DNA of 64,000 nt. It comes from Paludibacteraceae bacterium (GTDB lineage Bacteria; Bacteroidota; Bacteroidia; Bacteroidales; Paludibacteraceae). The position numbers were made by a program, and so were the translations under genes. The stretch is from the NCBI GenBank assembly GCA_016292775.1, contig JAEDFN010000004.1, forward strand, positions 3,226-67,225, written 5' to 3'. Below are positions 18,929-27,482 of this stretch, piece by piece. Under the pieces are notes generated by a model. The model was not told the DNA's origin and did no database searches. It saw nothing but the letters and a program-made list of their open reading frames with translations. Each line of letters opens with the position of its first letter. The first letter of the stretch is position 1.

Positions 18929-18938
18929 TGTTTAGTTA

Positions 18939-19916
18939 TTATAAATGATTTAATGCTTCTAAGGTAGTTTCTATATTATCATATTTAGTGGCTAAATCAT
19001 TTATTGTATATCCGTTTTCAAAACAGTTTATTGAAATTTTTGAATTTTCACTTATCTGAATACCGGTTCGTATTAATGCTCTGCGCATCCACGATTCGTA
19101 TTTGTTGTTTGTGGGTAATTTATTAATAACAGATACTTGTAGTGGTCCTACCAACTGATTTAAATGGCAATGTCCATCATTTTCGTCAAAATAAAATGAT
19201 TTGGAACCGAAGGCATTTTGGAAGTAATTATACAACATTAAATCTTCCGGAATGCCTTCTCTTATTCCATCTTTTGTCATTAACCAGATTTTATCTGAGA
19301 TTTGTAATGCTAAATCAAGCTCGTGTGTACTGAGAATGAAGGTTTTCTCTGTGGTAACCGAGAGTCTTCTTAGTAATAGCATCACCTCTATTCTATTTGG
19401 TAAATCAAGATGAGCAGTTGGTTCGTCAAGTAAAACTAAAGGAGTATCTTGTGCTAATGCCTTTGCAATTACTGCTCGTTGTTTTTCCCCATCAGAAACT
19501 TCTGATATTTTACACTCCGCTTTGTGCATTAAGTTTACATTATTAAGTGCTTCTTCTACCTTTTCGTTATCCTTAGGTAATAGTTTACCATGCCAATTGG
19601 TATATGGAATCCTACCCATGGCAACTAAATTTCTGATAGATAGATTTTCTACTTCTATATTGTCGGTTAGTACTAATGACAGTAAATGTGCTTTTTGCTT
19701 GTTTGTTAGAGATGAAATATTTTTATCCGAAATTAGTATTTCTCCGGAAATAGCCGGTTGTAACCCCGCTAATGTTCTTAATAAAGTACTTTTGCCACTT
19801 CCATTAGTACCTGTTAAACAGATTAAATCTCTTTTTTGTGCAGATAAATTTAAATTGCTCTGTACTATATATTTATTATATCCGATATTCAATGCTTTTG
19901 TTAATAATTGTGCCAT
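18939..19916 (-). CDS. ABC transporter ATP-binding protein (BtuD/FecE-like)
   Basis: ATPase of an importer for cobalamin, heme or iron chelates. Walker A GTNGSGKST at residues 36-44, Q-loop near 85, signature helix SDGEKQRAVIAKAL at ~143-156 (SDGEK in place of the usual SGGEQ), Walker B LVLLDEPTAHLD at ~160-171 and the H-loop STHELD at ~195. About 75 extra residues (250-325) follow the ATPase core, an extension I also associate with Bacteroidota members of this family. Its ATG overlaps the permease stop by one base, so the two are coupled. Substrate cannot be fixed; feoB is convergent 11 bp away, while NrdJ in the window gives the cell a need for B12. Confidence 0.9.
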   Translation of the reverse strand: MAQLLTKALNIGYNKYIVQSNLNLSAQKRDLICLTGTNGSGKSTLLRTLAGLQPAISGEILISDKNISSLTNKQKAHLLSLVLTDNIEVENLSIRNLVAMGRIPYTNWHGKLLPKDNEKVEEALNNVNLMHKAECKISEVSDGEKQRAVIAKALAQDTPLVLLDEPTAHLDLPNRIEVMLLLRRLSVTTEKTFILSTHELDLALQISDKIWLMTKDGIREGIPEDLMLYNYFQNAFGSKSFYFDENDGHCHLNQLVGPLQVSVINKLPTNNKYESWMRRALIRTGIQISENSKISINCFENGYTINDLATKYDNIETTLEALNHL

Positions 19917-20905
19917 TAGTATGTAGATTTATTCTGTTTTACGATAATCCAAATTATTATTGGTGCTCCAATTAATGCACTGATAGAATTTATTGGTAAT
20001 ATATAACCCTCTGATGGTAATTGAGTACAAATATCACATAAGAGTAGAAGGGCGGAACCGATAAAAATACAACCTAAAGTAGTGTATAGATGGTCGGATG
20101 TTTTTAATACTTTCCTTACAATATGTGGTACTGCAATACCAATAAATGCTATCGGTCCCGTAAATGCTGTTGTCGCTCCTGCTAATAAAGATATTGCAAT
20201 AATGATTAATAGTCGCGTTCTTTTTATATTAACACCCAACCCTTGTGCATAATTTTCTCCTAATAATAAAGAGTTTAGTGACTTTTGAATTAAGAATACG
20301 ATTGCTATTCCTATGAAAACTATTGGTGCCATAATAATCATATAATCCCATGTTACTGCAGATAATGATCCGAATGTCCATGTAATATATAATTTCAATG
20401 AGTCCGGATTACTGATATTTTGTAATATGCTTACTACAGATCCTGCTATTTGTCCAAACATTATTCCTATCAATAGGAGTGATACTGCTTGACGAACTTT
20501 AAATGATACCATCAATACTAGTAATAATACGAATACAGCTCCTAATGTAGCAGAAATTATTAATCCAAAGCCTGATTGAATAAAGATTATAGGAAGTATT
20601 GAGCCGGCAAGAATGTAAATGGCTACACCTAAACTAGCTCCAGAACTTACACCTAATACGTATGGTCCTGCTAATGGGTTTTGAAACAATGTTTGCATTA
20701 TTAATCCTGCAATTGATATTGCAGACCCCGTAAGGATTGCCGTAATAGCTTTCGGTAACCTGAAATTATGGATGATTTCATAGTAAATACCATCATTATC
20801 AAAGAGATGTGATATTGGTATTCTTACGCTCCCTATTAATAAATCTGCACAAAATAGTAATATTACTAGTGCAAAAAGCAATATATATTTAATTTGTAAT
20901 TTCAT
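19916..20905 (-). CDS. ABC transporter permease, FecCD/BtuC family
   Basis: Inner-membrane permease of the same importer. 329 residues with about ten hydrophobic helices. It shows the FecCD family motifs GSAISIAGLIMQTLFQNPLA (residues ~59-78), GPYVLGVSSGASLG (~80-93), and PIAFIGIAVPHIVR near 250, which forms the coupling region. The start codon overlaps the stop of the binding-protein gene (shared base at 20905) and its stop overlaps the ATPase start, a tight F-C-D arrangement. Cobalamin or ferric siderophore/heme are the realistic substrates. Confidence 0.92.
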   Translation of the reverse strand: MKLQIKYILLFALVILLFCADLLIGSVRIPISHLFDNDGIYYEIIHNFRLPKAITAILTGSAISIAGLIMQTLFQNPLAGPYVLGVSSGASLGVAIYILAGSILPIIFIQSGFGLIISATLGAVFVLLLVLMVSFKVRQAVSLLLIGIMFGQIAGSVVSILQNISNPDSLKLYITWTFGSLSAVTWDYMIIMAPIVFIGIAIVFLIQKSLNSLLLGENYAQGLGVNIKRTRLLIIIAISLLAGATTAFTGPIAFIGIAVPHIVRKVLKTSDHLYTTLGCIFIGSALLLLCDICTQLPSEGYILPINSISALIGAPIIIWIIVKQNKSTY

Positions 20906-22032
20906 TATTTTAATTTCAGAATGTATGTAGGAATATATTCAGTTAATAATTCCGGGTATAATGCCCAAATGATATCTTTTAGTAATAAATCGGGATGGGC
21001 AATGCCACTTTCCCAAAAATCATTGGCACCATATGAATTTGTTCTAGCTAAAAATGCATATACCTCACCTTTGATTGCGGAATTAAATAATTTGTGGCGA
21101 GAATCAATTTCAAATAATTCTTGTATTGTGGATGTCGGTGCATTTAACCATACATCCGCATTATGAAATTTGTCTAATACTGTTTCAAAATTTAAAGGAA
21201 TTGATTGAGTGTCTGAAGTATTTGAATAATAATAATCAGCTCCGGAATCTTGCAATAATTGTCCCATATATGATTGTCCCCCAGGTACATACCATGTCCC
21301 TTTAAAATTACTACCTACCATGACACTCTTTTTATTTGGAATGCTTTTTGCTAATTTCTTGGCTAATAGATAGTTTGCCTCTATGTGATTAAATATCGAG
21401 TCTGCTTTCTCTTTTTTACCTAATAATATGCCGAAATACTTTATCCATTCCGCTCTACCTAATAATGTTGATTCCGTCCATTCGTTATTGTATAATAATT
21501 GGATGCCACTTTGTTCTAATCTTTTTGTGTTATTATCTTGTTTATTGTATGTGGATAACATTAATCCTTGAGGATTTAGATTTAATAATAATTCTATATT
21601 AATATTGAAGGCATCTCCTAAATTGGTTATTTTCTTCTCTTTATATAATTTTTGAATGGTGCTGTTGTAAATTAATTCCGGACTACATACCCCTTTTATA
21701 ATATTAACACTATCTAATAAATTGATAAACTCGATATGTGTGCAGCTGGATATTGCTATATTTTCTATTGGAGTAATTATAACGACATTATTTTTTGGAA
21801 AAGTAAGATTCTTTTCTGATGTTATATATATTTTTTCTTGAATATTTCCTTTCTCCCATGGATTAAAAATATTTAGCACTTTATAGTTCTCGTAATATTC
21901 AATATTGAATCCTTTTGCATATTTAGGAGTTTCAATTTTAATCGGTTTATCATTAATCTTGTGATTTTCAGTTTTAGAATTACAAGAAAATAATAGAACT
22001 GTCAGGGAAAAAAGAAATAATATTTTTTTCAT
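20905..22032 (-). CDS. Substrate-binding lipoprotein of ABC importer (BtuF/FepB-like)
   Basis: Periplasmic, lipid-anchored binding protein of the TroA/BtuF fold. I start it at the ATG at 22032, giving MKKILFLFSLTVLLFSC with a lipobox Cys17; an upstream in-frame ATG at 22134 would place 34 non-signal residues within maf and hide the lipobox. 375 residues, with the two-lobe pattern of the family: VVIITPIENIAISSCTH near the N-terminus, NIELLLNLNPQGLMLST, and a C-terminal lobe with NSYGANDFWESG and HPDLLLKDII. Sits 2 bp after maf and overlaps the permease. Ligand unresolved (B12, heme or siderophore). Confidence 0.88.
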   Translation of the reverse strand: MKKILFLFSLTVLLFSCNSKTENHKINDKPIKIETPKYAKGFNIEYYENYKVLNIFNPWEKGNIQEKIYITSEKNLTFPKNNVVIITPIENIAISSCTHIEFINLLDSVNIIKGVCSPELIYNSTIQKLYKEKKITNLGDAFNINIELLLNLNPQGLMLSTYNKQDNNTKRLEQSGIQLLYNNEWTESTLLGRAEWIKYFGILLGKKEKADSIFNHIEANYLLAKKLAKSIPNKKSVMVGSNFKGTWYVPGGQSYMGQLLQDSGADYYYSNTSDTQSIPLNFETVLDKFHNADVWLNAPTSTIQELFEIDSRHKLFNSAIKGEVYAFLARTNSYGANDFWESGIAHPDLLLKDIIWALYPELLTEYIPTYILKLK

Positions 22033-22034
22033 AT

Positions 22035-22598
22035 TCAAAATGTTTTTAATGTCTGATATAATTTTTGAACAGGTAGTCCCATTACATTGAAATATGAACC
22101 TTCTATATGAGAAATGCCGATATAGCCTATCCATTCTTGAATTCCGTAACTTCCGGCCTTATCATATGGTTTATACTTATCTAAATAATATTCAATTTCT
22201 TGTGATGTTAATTCGCTGAATGTTACTTTTGTTGTCGACGCAAATGTATCTTGACGAGAATTAGTGGTTATTGTTACACCGGTTATTACTTCATGAGTGT
22301 TCCCTGACAACTTTTGTAACATATGCCTCGCTTCTTCTTTTGACCCGGGTTTACCATATACTTCTCCGTCTAAATAGACTATTGTATCTGCAGTAATAAG
22401 AAGCTCTCCGCTTTTTATAGCGTAATTATCCGCTTTCAGTTTTGACAAATATATTGGAATTTCTTCTCCCTTTAGTGTGTTGGGATATTGTTCGTCTACT
22501 TCAATTGTTTTAATTGAAAAATTTATGTCTAAGCCCGAAAGTAATTCTTTCCTTCTGGGGGATTTTGATCCTAATATGATTTTGTAGTTCTCTAACAT
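22035..22598 (-). CDS. maf: Maf-family nucleoside triphosphate pyrophosphatase
   Basis: House-cleaning enzyme that hydrolyses dTTP/UTP or modified nucleotides to monophosphates. 187 residues with the Maf signatures SKSPRRKELL at 11-20, the conserved KAD at ~54 and ITADTIV at ~68-74 including the catalytic Asp, followed by KPGSKEEA and VITGV. Length is typical. Five bp downstream of the UbiA gene and 2 bp upstream of the binding-protein gene in the same leftward cluster. Confidence 0.95.
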   Translation of the reverse strand: MLENYKIILGSKSPRRKELLSGLDINFSIKTIEVDEQYPNTLKGEEIPIYLSKLKADNYAIKSGELLITADTIVYLDGEVYGKPGSKEEARHMLQKLSGNTHEVITGVTITTNSRQDTFASTTKVTFSELTSQEIEYYLDKYKPYDKAGSYGIQEWIGYIGISHIEGSYFNVMGLPVQKLYQTLKTF

Positions 22599-22603
22599 AT
22601 TTA

Positions 22604-23584
22604 TCAGATGATTTGAAATATTCCAAGAAATGGAATTTTATATGATGCTGATATTAAATAATAAAATACAAAAGAGTATAATATTCCGATAAGCATAATG
22701 AATTTCAATATGTATGATGTAGTTTTATATGCAGTACAATTATTTCCCCATAATGATACTATTGCAAATATCGACGGTGTTGCAATTCCGATTATGTAAT
22801 ATTTAAGTGATAATGTACCTTCAAATGGAATATATTTTATGGTAATTAGTGAGAGTATTATATTGACACCTAACAGAAGTATTGTGATAAGAATTTTAGA
22901 TACCGTTTCGCCCCATACTACAGGTATTGTATGACATTCCATTTCTCTGTCTCCGGGAATGTCTTCCAAATCTTTAACTATCTCTCTTATTAAAGTGAAA
23001 GTAAATGCAAAACCGGCAAATGAGCATACCCAAGTGTAAAGCATTTTGATAATCGGGGTTTCTTTAATCATTGAATAATAATTCAACAAAAAGGTAGATT
23101 CGCATATTAATGGAAGTAATAATACAAGAGCAGAGCAGACTGCTACTATAAGATTTCCAATAATTAATTGCCTTTTGTATGTAGCGGAATAAAACCATAA
23201 CGCTCCGGGAGTTATTACAAATATTAAGCCTATTGTAATGCTACGCAAAATAAATGCACATATCAAGCCGCACAATACTCCAATAGAAGTTAGTATTGTG
23301 TAATAATTCATTGCCGACTTTTTGGATATTCCGTTAGTAATAATTACTCTATCAGGTTTGTTTATTAAATCTATCTTTATGTCAAAATAATCATTGATAA
23401 CGTAACCCCCGGCTGAAATAAATAGAGTGGCAACTACACTCAAGATTTTTACAAATAATGGTAAAGATTCTTGAATACCGAATAAAAGCAAAATTGGATT
23501 TATAATACACCAATATGTTAATATTTGAATTAGTAATATAAATGATATATTCTTATATCTGATTAAGTTAATGTAGTTTTTCAT
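22604..23584 (-). CDS. UbiA-family prenyltransferase
   Basis: Integral membrane enzyme joining a polyprenyl chain to an acceptor. 326 residues with about eight helices. The first Asp-rich motif is NDYFDIKIDLINKPDR (residues ~64-79; NDxxDxxxD) and the second is DLEDIPGDREM at ~207-217 (DxxxD). Bacteroidota relatives in the same neighbourhood (HAD phosphatase and Maf) are commonly annotated as geranylgeranylglycerol-phosphate geranylgeranyltransferase, but quinone or other lipid acceptors are equally possible. No menaquinone genes are next to it. Confidence 0.85.
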   Translation of the reverse strand: MKNYINLIRYKNISFILLIQILTYWCIINPILLLFGIQESLPLFVKILSVVATLFISAGGYVINDYFDIKIDLINKPDRVIITNGISKKSAMNYYTILTSIGVLCGLICAFILRSITIGLIFVITPGALWFYSATYKRQLIIGNLIVAVCSALVLLLPLICESTFLLNYYSMIKETPIIKMLYTWVCSFAGFAFTFTLIREIVKDLEDIPGDREMECHTIPVVWGETVSKILITILLLGVNIILSLITIKYIPFEGTLSLKYYIIGIATPSIFAIVSLWGNNCTAYKTTSYILKFIMLIGILYSFVFYYLISASYKIPFLGIFQII

Positions 23585-23596
23585 AATATTTGTATT

Positions 23597-24118
23597 TTAC
23601 CATTCAAAAGCGATTTCTGCATCAAACCATTGATTCTGACTTTTTAATACTTGTTCTATTACATCACGCACGCATCCATCTCCTCCTTTTTTATCCGATA
23701 CATATATAGAAATGCTTTTAATTTCATTTGATGCATCAGAAGGGCAGGCTGCTATTCCGCTTTGTTTCATCACTTCATAATCCGGGATATCATCTCCCAT
23801 GTATAATACTTCACTATTGTTGATTTGATACTTATTTATAAAATCATTAAATGCATATTTTTTTACTCCTGAGTTCACATAAATATCTTCTATACCCAAT
23901 CCTGAATAGCATTTTAGAAGATGTTCTGCTTTCCCTCCTGTGATAATGGCAATTTTATATCCTTTTTTTATCGCATATTGTATTGCATAACTATCTTTAG
24001 AATTGATAGTGCGTTGCAGCGAACCATCTGTATTAACAGATATCATAGAAGAAGAAAGAACTCCATCGATGTCAAAAACAAAGGCCTTTATCGTTGTAAT
24101 TTTTTGTTTGAAATTCAT
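23597..24118 (-). CDS. HAD phosphatase, KdsC-like
   Basis: A 173-residue capless HAD hydrolase of the KdsC family, which removes phosphate from 3-deoxy-D-manno-octulosonate 8-phosphate in lipopolysaccharide synthesis. Motif I is VFDIDGVL (residues 14-21, the two catalytic Asp), motif II ITGG at ~59, motif III Lys near 80-85 and motif IV MGDDIPD at ~107-113, followed by a GGDGCVRDVIEQ C-terminus characteristic of KdsC. It overlaps the DUF2520 gene by 4 bp (ATGA). Family assignment is strong; the precise substrate is inferred. Confidence 0.88.
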   Translation of the reverse strand: MNFKQKITTIKAFVFDIDGVLSSSMISVNTDGSLQRTINSKDSYAIQYAIKKGYKIAIITGGKAEHLLKCYSGLGIEDIYVNSGVKKYAFNDFINKYQINNSEVLYMGDDIPDYEVMKQSGIAACPSDASNEIKSISIYVSDKKGGDGCVRDVIEQVLKSQNQWFDAEIAFEW

Positions 24119-24903
24119 AGATTCTCTTTTTTTATTAAATCAGATAATATCGTATATACCTCTTGCCATTCAGGTTCGTTGGCTAACATAGAAATATGTT
24201 GATCTATAATCCTATTATCTCCTCGTATTGCCGGTCCTGTTTGGGCTTTTTGTGGACCAATTTTTTTTGCTTTATTTATTCCCTCTTGTATTAAATTTCC
24301 TAACACTTTGAATGGAATCCTTTTCTCTCTTAATATTTTTTCTGCTTTGATATACATTAAGTTGGAAAAATTATTTGCGAATACAGCTGCTAAATGTATA
24401 TATTTTTTATCTTCATCAGTTATCTCGTATACGTTTCCTGAAATATCTCTGGCTAGAAGTTGTAGTATATTCAAATTATCCCTATTATTGGCTTCTATAA
24501 AAAAGGATATTTTACGCAAATCTATTTTTTTATCTTTACTGAATGTTTGTAGTGGATATAAACATCCGTAATCAGTACGAGTCTTTTTGAATATATCCAT
24601 ACTCAAAGAGCCGGAAGTGTGAATATGCAATCCTTCATGAACATGAATATGATTCATTACCCATTGTACTGCATCATCCGAGATACAATATATGTAGATA
24701 TTTGAAAGCTTGTTTACATCATCATATTTACAAATAGGCTCCGCACCTACCATGTTAGCCAAGATTTTAGCATTTTCAATATTCCTACTATAAATCTGTA
24801 CTATTTTATGCCCTGCATCGTATAGTGCGGGCGCTAAATGATGCGCAACTCTTCCGGCCCCGATAAAAGTAATATTATAGCGAGGTTGAGTGGATTTTAT
24901 CAT
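24115..24903 (-). CDS. Rossmann-fold DUF2520 protein (F420/NADP-oxidoreductase-like)
   Basis: 262 residues. The N-terminus is a dinucleotide-binding fold with NITFIGAGRVAHHLAPAL (GxGxxxxxL, ~10-27) and HTSGSL at ~95, and the C-terminal DUF2520 helical domain has HLAAVFANNFSNLMY at ~170 and TGPAIRGD at ~222-229. It resembles the 6-phosphogluconate / ketopantoate reductase superfamily, but the substrate is not known. A link with panB is tempting because ketopantoate reductase is otherwise missing here, yet the family is distinct from PanE, so I do not claim it. The start overlaps the nitroreductase stop by 29 bp. Confidence 0.85.
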   Translation of the reverse strand: MIKSTQPRYNITFIGAGRVAHHLAPALYDAGHKIVQIYSRNIENAKILANMVGAEPICKYDDVNKLSNIYIYCISDDAVQWVMNHIHVHEGLHIHTSGSLSMDIFKKTRTDYGCLYPLQTFSKDKKIDLRKISFFIEANNRDNLNILQLLARDISGNVYEITDEDKKYIHLAAVFANNFSNLMYIKAEKILREKRIPFKVLGNLIQEGINKAKKIGPQKAQTGPAIRGDNRIIDQHISMLANEPEWQEVYTILSDLIKKENL

Positions 24904-25402
24904 ATAGAAGTTTGGATTCGTCGTAAGGTTTACGTTCTTCGTCTTTATAACCTAATGAAATGATATTGAGAACCTCTAAATTATCAGGGATATTTAAAAG
25001 TTTCTTTATATATTCTCCGGCAGTTTCTGTTTCTGAGTGCATTCTTTTATAAACTTGAACCCAGCAAGAGCCTAATTCCAAATCTGAAGCAGCTAATTGA
25101 ATAATGATAGATACGATAGAAGCATCCTCAAACCATACATCGCTTTTTTCCGGAGATGCACATACAACAATGGCTAATGGAGCATTTTCTAAGAATTTAC
25201 TTCCCATCTCTCTACATGTAGATAACTTTTGAAGTAACTCTTTTTTGTCTACTATATAGAATTCCCAACCGTTGGTTCTTTTTGAAGAAGGAGACATTAA
25301 TGCTTGTTGCATGATAGAATCAATTTTTTCTTTTTCTACTATTCTATCTTGATATTTTCTTATTGAACGTCTGTTTTTTAGTAAATCATGAAAAGATTTC
25401 AT
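24875..25402 (-). CDS. Nitroreductase-family FMN oxidoreductase
   Basis: 175-residue FMN-dependent NAD(P)H oxidoreductase. Typical features are RRSIRKYQDRIVEKEKI (residues 10-26) with the FMN phosphate-binding Arg/Ser/Arg, SPSSKRTNGWEFYIV (~37-51), and a C-terminal LGYKDEERKPY (~155-165) resembling the GYP...K motif. The physiological electron acceptor is not predictable. First gene of the leftward cluster reaching to the ABC importer, with a good promoter at 25453-25484. Confidence 0.88.
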   Translation of the reverse strand: MKSFHDLLKNRRSIRKYQDRIVEKEKIDSIMQQALMSPSSKRTNGWEFYIVDKKELLQKLSTCREMGSKFLENAPLAIVVCASPEKSDVWFEDASIVSIIIQLAASDLELGSCWVQVYKRMHSETETAGEYIKKLLNIPDNLEVLNIISLGYKDEERKPYDESKLLYDKIHSTSL

Positions 25403-25452
25403 ACTCTAAAATGATAATATTTAGGGTTAATATGTTGTGAATATTTATGCTA

Positions 25453-25484
25453 CAAAGATACAAATAATTGCATTTATACACAAA
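25453..25484 (-). promoter_or_regulatory. Promoter of the nitroreductase cluster
   Basis: Minus strand TTTG (25484-25481) and TATCTTTG (25460-25453), 20-bp spacer, 51 bp before the ATG. Divergent from the trpS promoter 35 bp away. Confidence 0.6.
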
Positions 25485-25518
25485 GGAGAATTCTCTTTTT
25501 TTTGTACGTAATAGTACA

Positions 25519-25548
25519 TTGTATATTGCAAAAAAAATAGTAACTTTG
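25519..25548 (+). promoter_or_regulatory. Promoter of trpS operon
   Basis: TTG at 25519-25521 and TAACTTTG at 25541-25548, 19-bp spacer. Leader is about 35 nt. Confidence 0.65.
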
Positions 25549-25589
25549 CGCGAATAATATATAAATGATTAACCTTTTTGTAACTACGT

Positions 25590-26579
25590 ATGAGAGAAAT
25601 AGTTGTAAGTGGAATAAGACCTACGGGAAATTTACATCTAGGAAACTACTTTGGTGCTGTTCAAAGTTTTTTACAGATGCAAAATGATTATAATTGCTAT
25701 TTTTTTATTGCAGATTGGCATTCGCTAACTACCCGTCCGAAACCGGAAGATATTATTCGCAGTTCAAATACAATATTGGCAGAGTATTTAGCATGTGGAA
25801 TTGACCCTTCAAAAGCTACCATATATGTACAAAGTGATGTTAAAGAGGTATTAGAGCTTTATTTATACTTAAATATGAATGCTTATTTAGGTGAGCTGGA
25901 GAGATGTACTACTTTTAAAGAGAAAGCACGTAAACAACCGGAGAATGTTAACGCCGGATTGCTTACATATCCTACATTAATGGCAGCAGATATTCTTTTA
26001 CATAAGGCAGTGAAAGTCCCTGTAGGTAAAGATCAAGAGCAAAATATGGAAATGGCGCGTAAATTTGCTCGTCGTTTTAATACTATGTACGATGTAGATT
26101 TTTTCCCGGAACCTCAAAATTTTTCTCTTAGCGAAAAAGCCGTAAAAATTCCGGGTTTGGATGGCTCGGGAAAAATGGGTAAATCAGAGGGGAATTGTAT
26201 CTATTTGATGGATGATGAGGCTACTATTAAGAAAAAAGTAATGAAAGCAGTTACTGATCAAGGTCCTCAACAGCCAAATTCTGAAAAACCGGATGTTATT
26301 GAAAATTTGTTTACATTCCTTAGAATTGTTTCCTCAAAAGATACTTGTGATTATTTCAATGAGAAATGGAATGATTGTTCAATCAGGTATGGAGACCTTA
26401 AAAAACAGTTAGTTGCTGATATTTCCGCTTTTACCGCTCCTATTCGTGAACGTATTATGGAATACGAAAATAATGTGGATTTATTAAATAAAATAGCTTT
26501 GGAAGGTGCCGAAAAAGCGAGAGAAAGTGCTCGCAAGACATTATCAGAAGTGAGAGAAATTATCGGTTTTAGAAAATGA
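25590..26579 (+). CDS. trpS: Tryptophanyl-tRNA synthetase
   Basis: Class I synthetase charging tRNA-Trp. 329 residues, the usual length. The HIGH-type motif is GNLHLGNYFG at residues 13-22 and the KMSKS-type motif is GKMGKSEGN at ~193-201; GKDQEQNMEMAR (~148-159) is the conserved tryptophan/ATP pocket segment. It leads a rightward operon with a 4-bp overlap into the first EamA transporter (ATGA). No T-box is seen, as expected outside Firmicutes. Confidence 0.97.
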   Translation: MREIVVSGIRPTGNLHLGNYFGAVQSFLQMQNDYNCYFFIADWHSLTTRPKPEDIIRSSNTILAEYLACGIDPSKATIYVQSDVKEVLELYLYLNMNAYLGELERCTTFKEKARKQPENVNAGLLTYPTLMAADILLHKAVKVPVGKDQEQNMEMARKFARRFNTMYDVDFFPEPQNFSLSEKAVKIPGLDGSGKMGKSEGNCIYLMDDEATIKKKVMKAVTDQGPQQPNSEKPDVIENLFTFLRIVSSKDTCDYFNEKWNDCSIRYGDLKKQLVADISAFTAPIRERIMEYENNVDLLNKIALEGAEKARESARKTLSEVREIIGFRK

Positions 26580-27469
26580 ACAATAAAAAATTATTAAGTG
26601 CATATGTAGCAATTATTATTGCTATGAGCGTATGGGCTTGCTCTTTTTTGTTTACTCAAGAAGCTTTGAAAAGTTTCAATCCTATTACTGTAGTTACTAT
26701 TAGAATGTCACTGGCTACTTTGATTTTAGGGCTTGTCGGGTTGATAACAAAAAAAATAAATAAATTGAATGTTTCCGATATTCCTCTTTTCCTTTTAGCC
26801 GGTTTTTCTCAACCGTTTTGTTATTTTATTTGCGAAGCGTATGGCTTAACAATGGTAAGTGCTACAATCGCATCCGTAATCCTCAGCACAATTCCTTTGT
26901 TTTCCCCTCTTTTTGCTTGGTTGCTTGTTAAAGAAAAGGTACATTGGAATAATATTGTGGGAATAATCATTTCACTTATTGGTGTATTGATGCTTGTGGT
27001 TAAAAATGATGAGATGAAAGTGTCGGCTTTAGGAATTTGTTTGTTGTTTATTTCTGTGTTAACAGCAATTATATATTCTGTATGCTTGAAAAAGATACCT
27101 TCTCATTATTCTAATATTTCTATAGTATTTTATATCCATGCTATAAGTTTGGTCTTTTTTATTCCAACATTTTTACTGTTTGATATAAAATATTTTGGAG
27201 AAAAAGAGATTCTATTTTCTTCTGTAATGTCAATAGTGATTTTGGCTGTTGTAGCTTCAGTAATAAGTTACCTTTTCTTTTGTTATGTAGTTCGTATTAT
27301 TGGAGTTACAAAAGCAAATGCATTTTGCAATATTATGCCGGCAATAACAGCTTTAGCTGTTTGGATTTTTTTCGGAGAGTCAATATCTTTCATGAAATGG
27401 ATCGGTATATTTATAGTAATTTTGGGCTTGTTTATCTGTCAATACCATGTAAAAATAAACAATAAATAA
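26576..27469 (+). CDS. DMT-superfamily transporter, EamA family (copy 1)
   Basis: 297-residue inner-membrane protein with ten predicted helices in two EamA repeats (residues ~5-140 and ~150-290). Typical features are WACSFLFTQEAL near helix 1, a long loop SDIPLFLLAGFSQPFCYF, and the second repeat ending WIGIFIVILGLFICQY. EamA proteins usually export amino acids or metabolites, but the substrate here is unknown. It overlaps trpS by 4 bp and is followed 13 bp later by a second, clearly related gene, so the pair looks like an old tandem duplication. Confidence 0.88.
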   Translation: MNNKKLLSAYVAIIIAMSVWACSFLFTQEALKSFNPITVVTIRMSLATLILGLVGLITKKINKLNVSDIPLFLLAGFSQPFCYFICEAYGLTMVSATIASVILSTIPLFSPLFAWLLVKEKVHWNNIVGIIISLIGVLMLVVKNDEMKVSALGICLLFISVLTAIIYSVCLKKIPSHYSNISIVFYIHAISLVFFIPTFLLFDIKYFGEKEILFSSVMSIVILAVVASVISYLFFCYVVRIIGVTKANAFCNIMPAITALAVWIFFGESISFMKWIGIFIVILGLFICQYHVKINNK

Positions 27470-27482
27470 CATAAATCATCCT

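Noticed and set aside
22033..22134. Upstream ATG extension of the substrate-binding lipoprotein
   Set aside because: Adds 34 residues that overlap maf and hide a clear lipoprotein signal starting at 22032.
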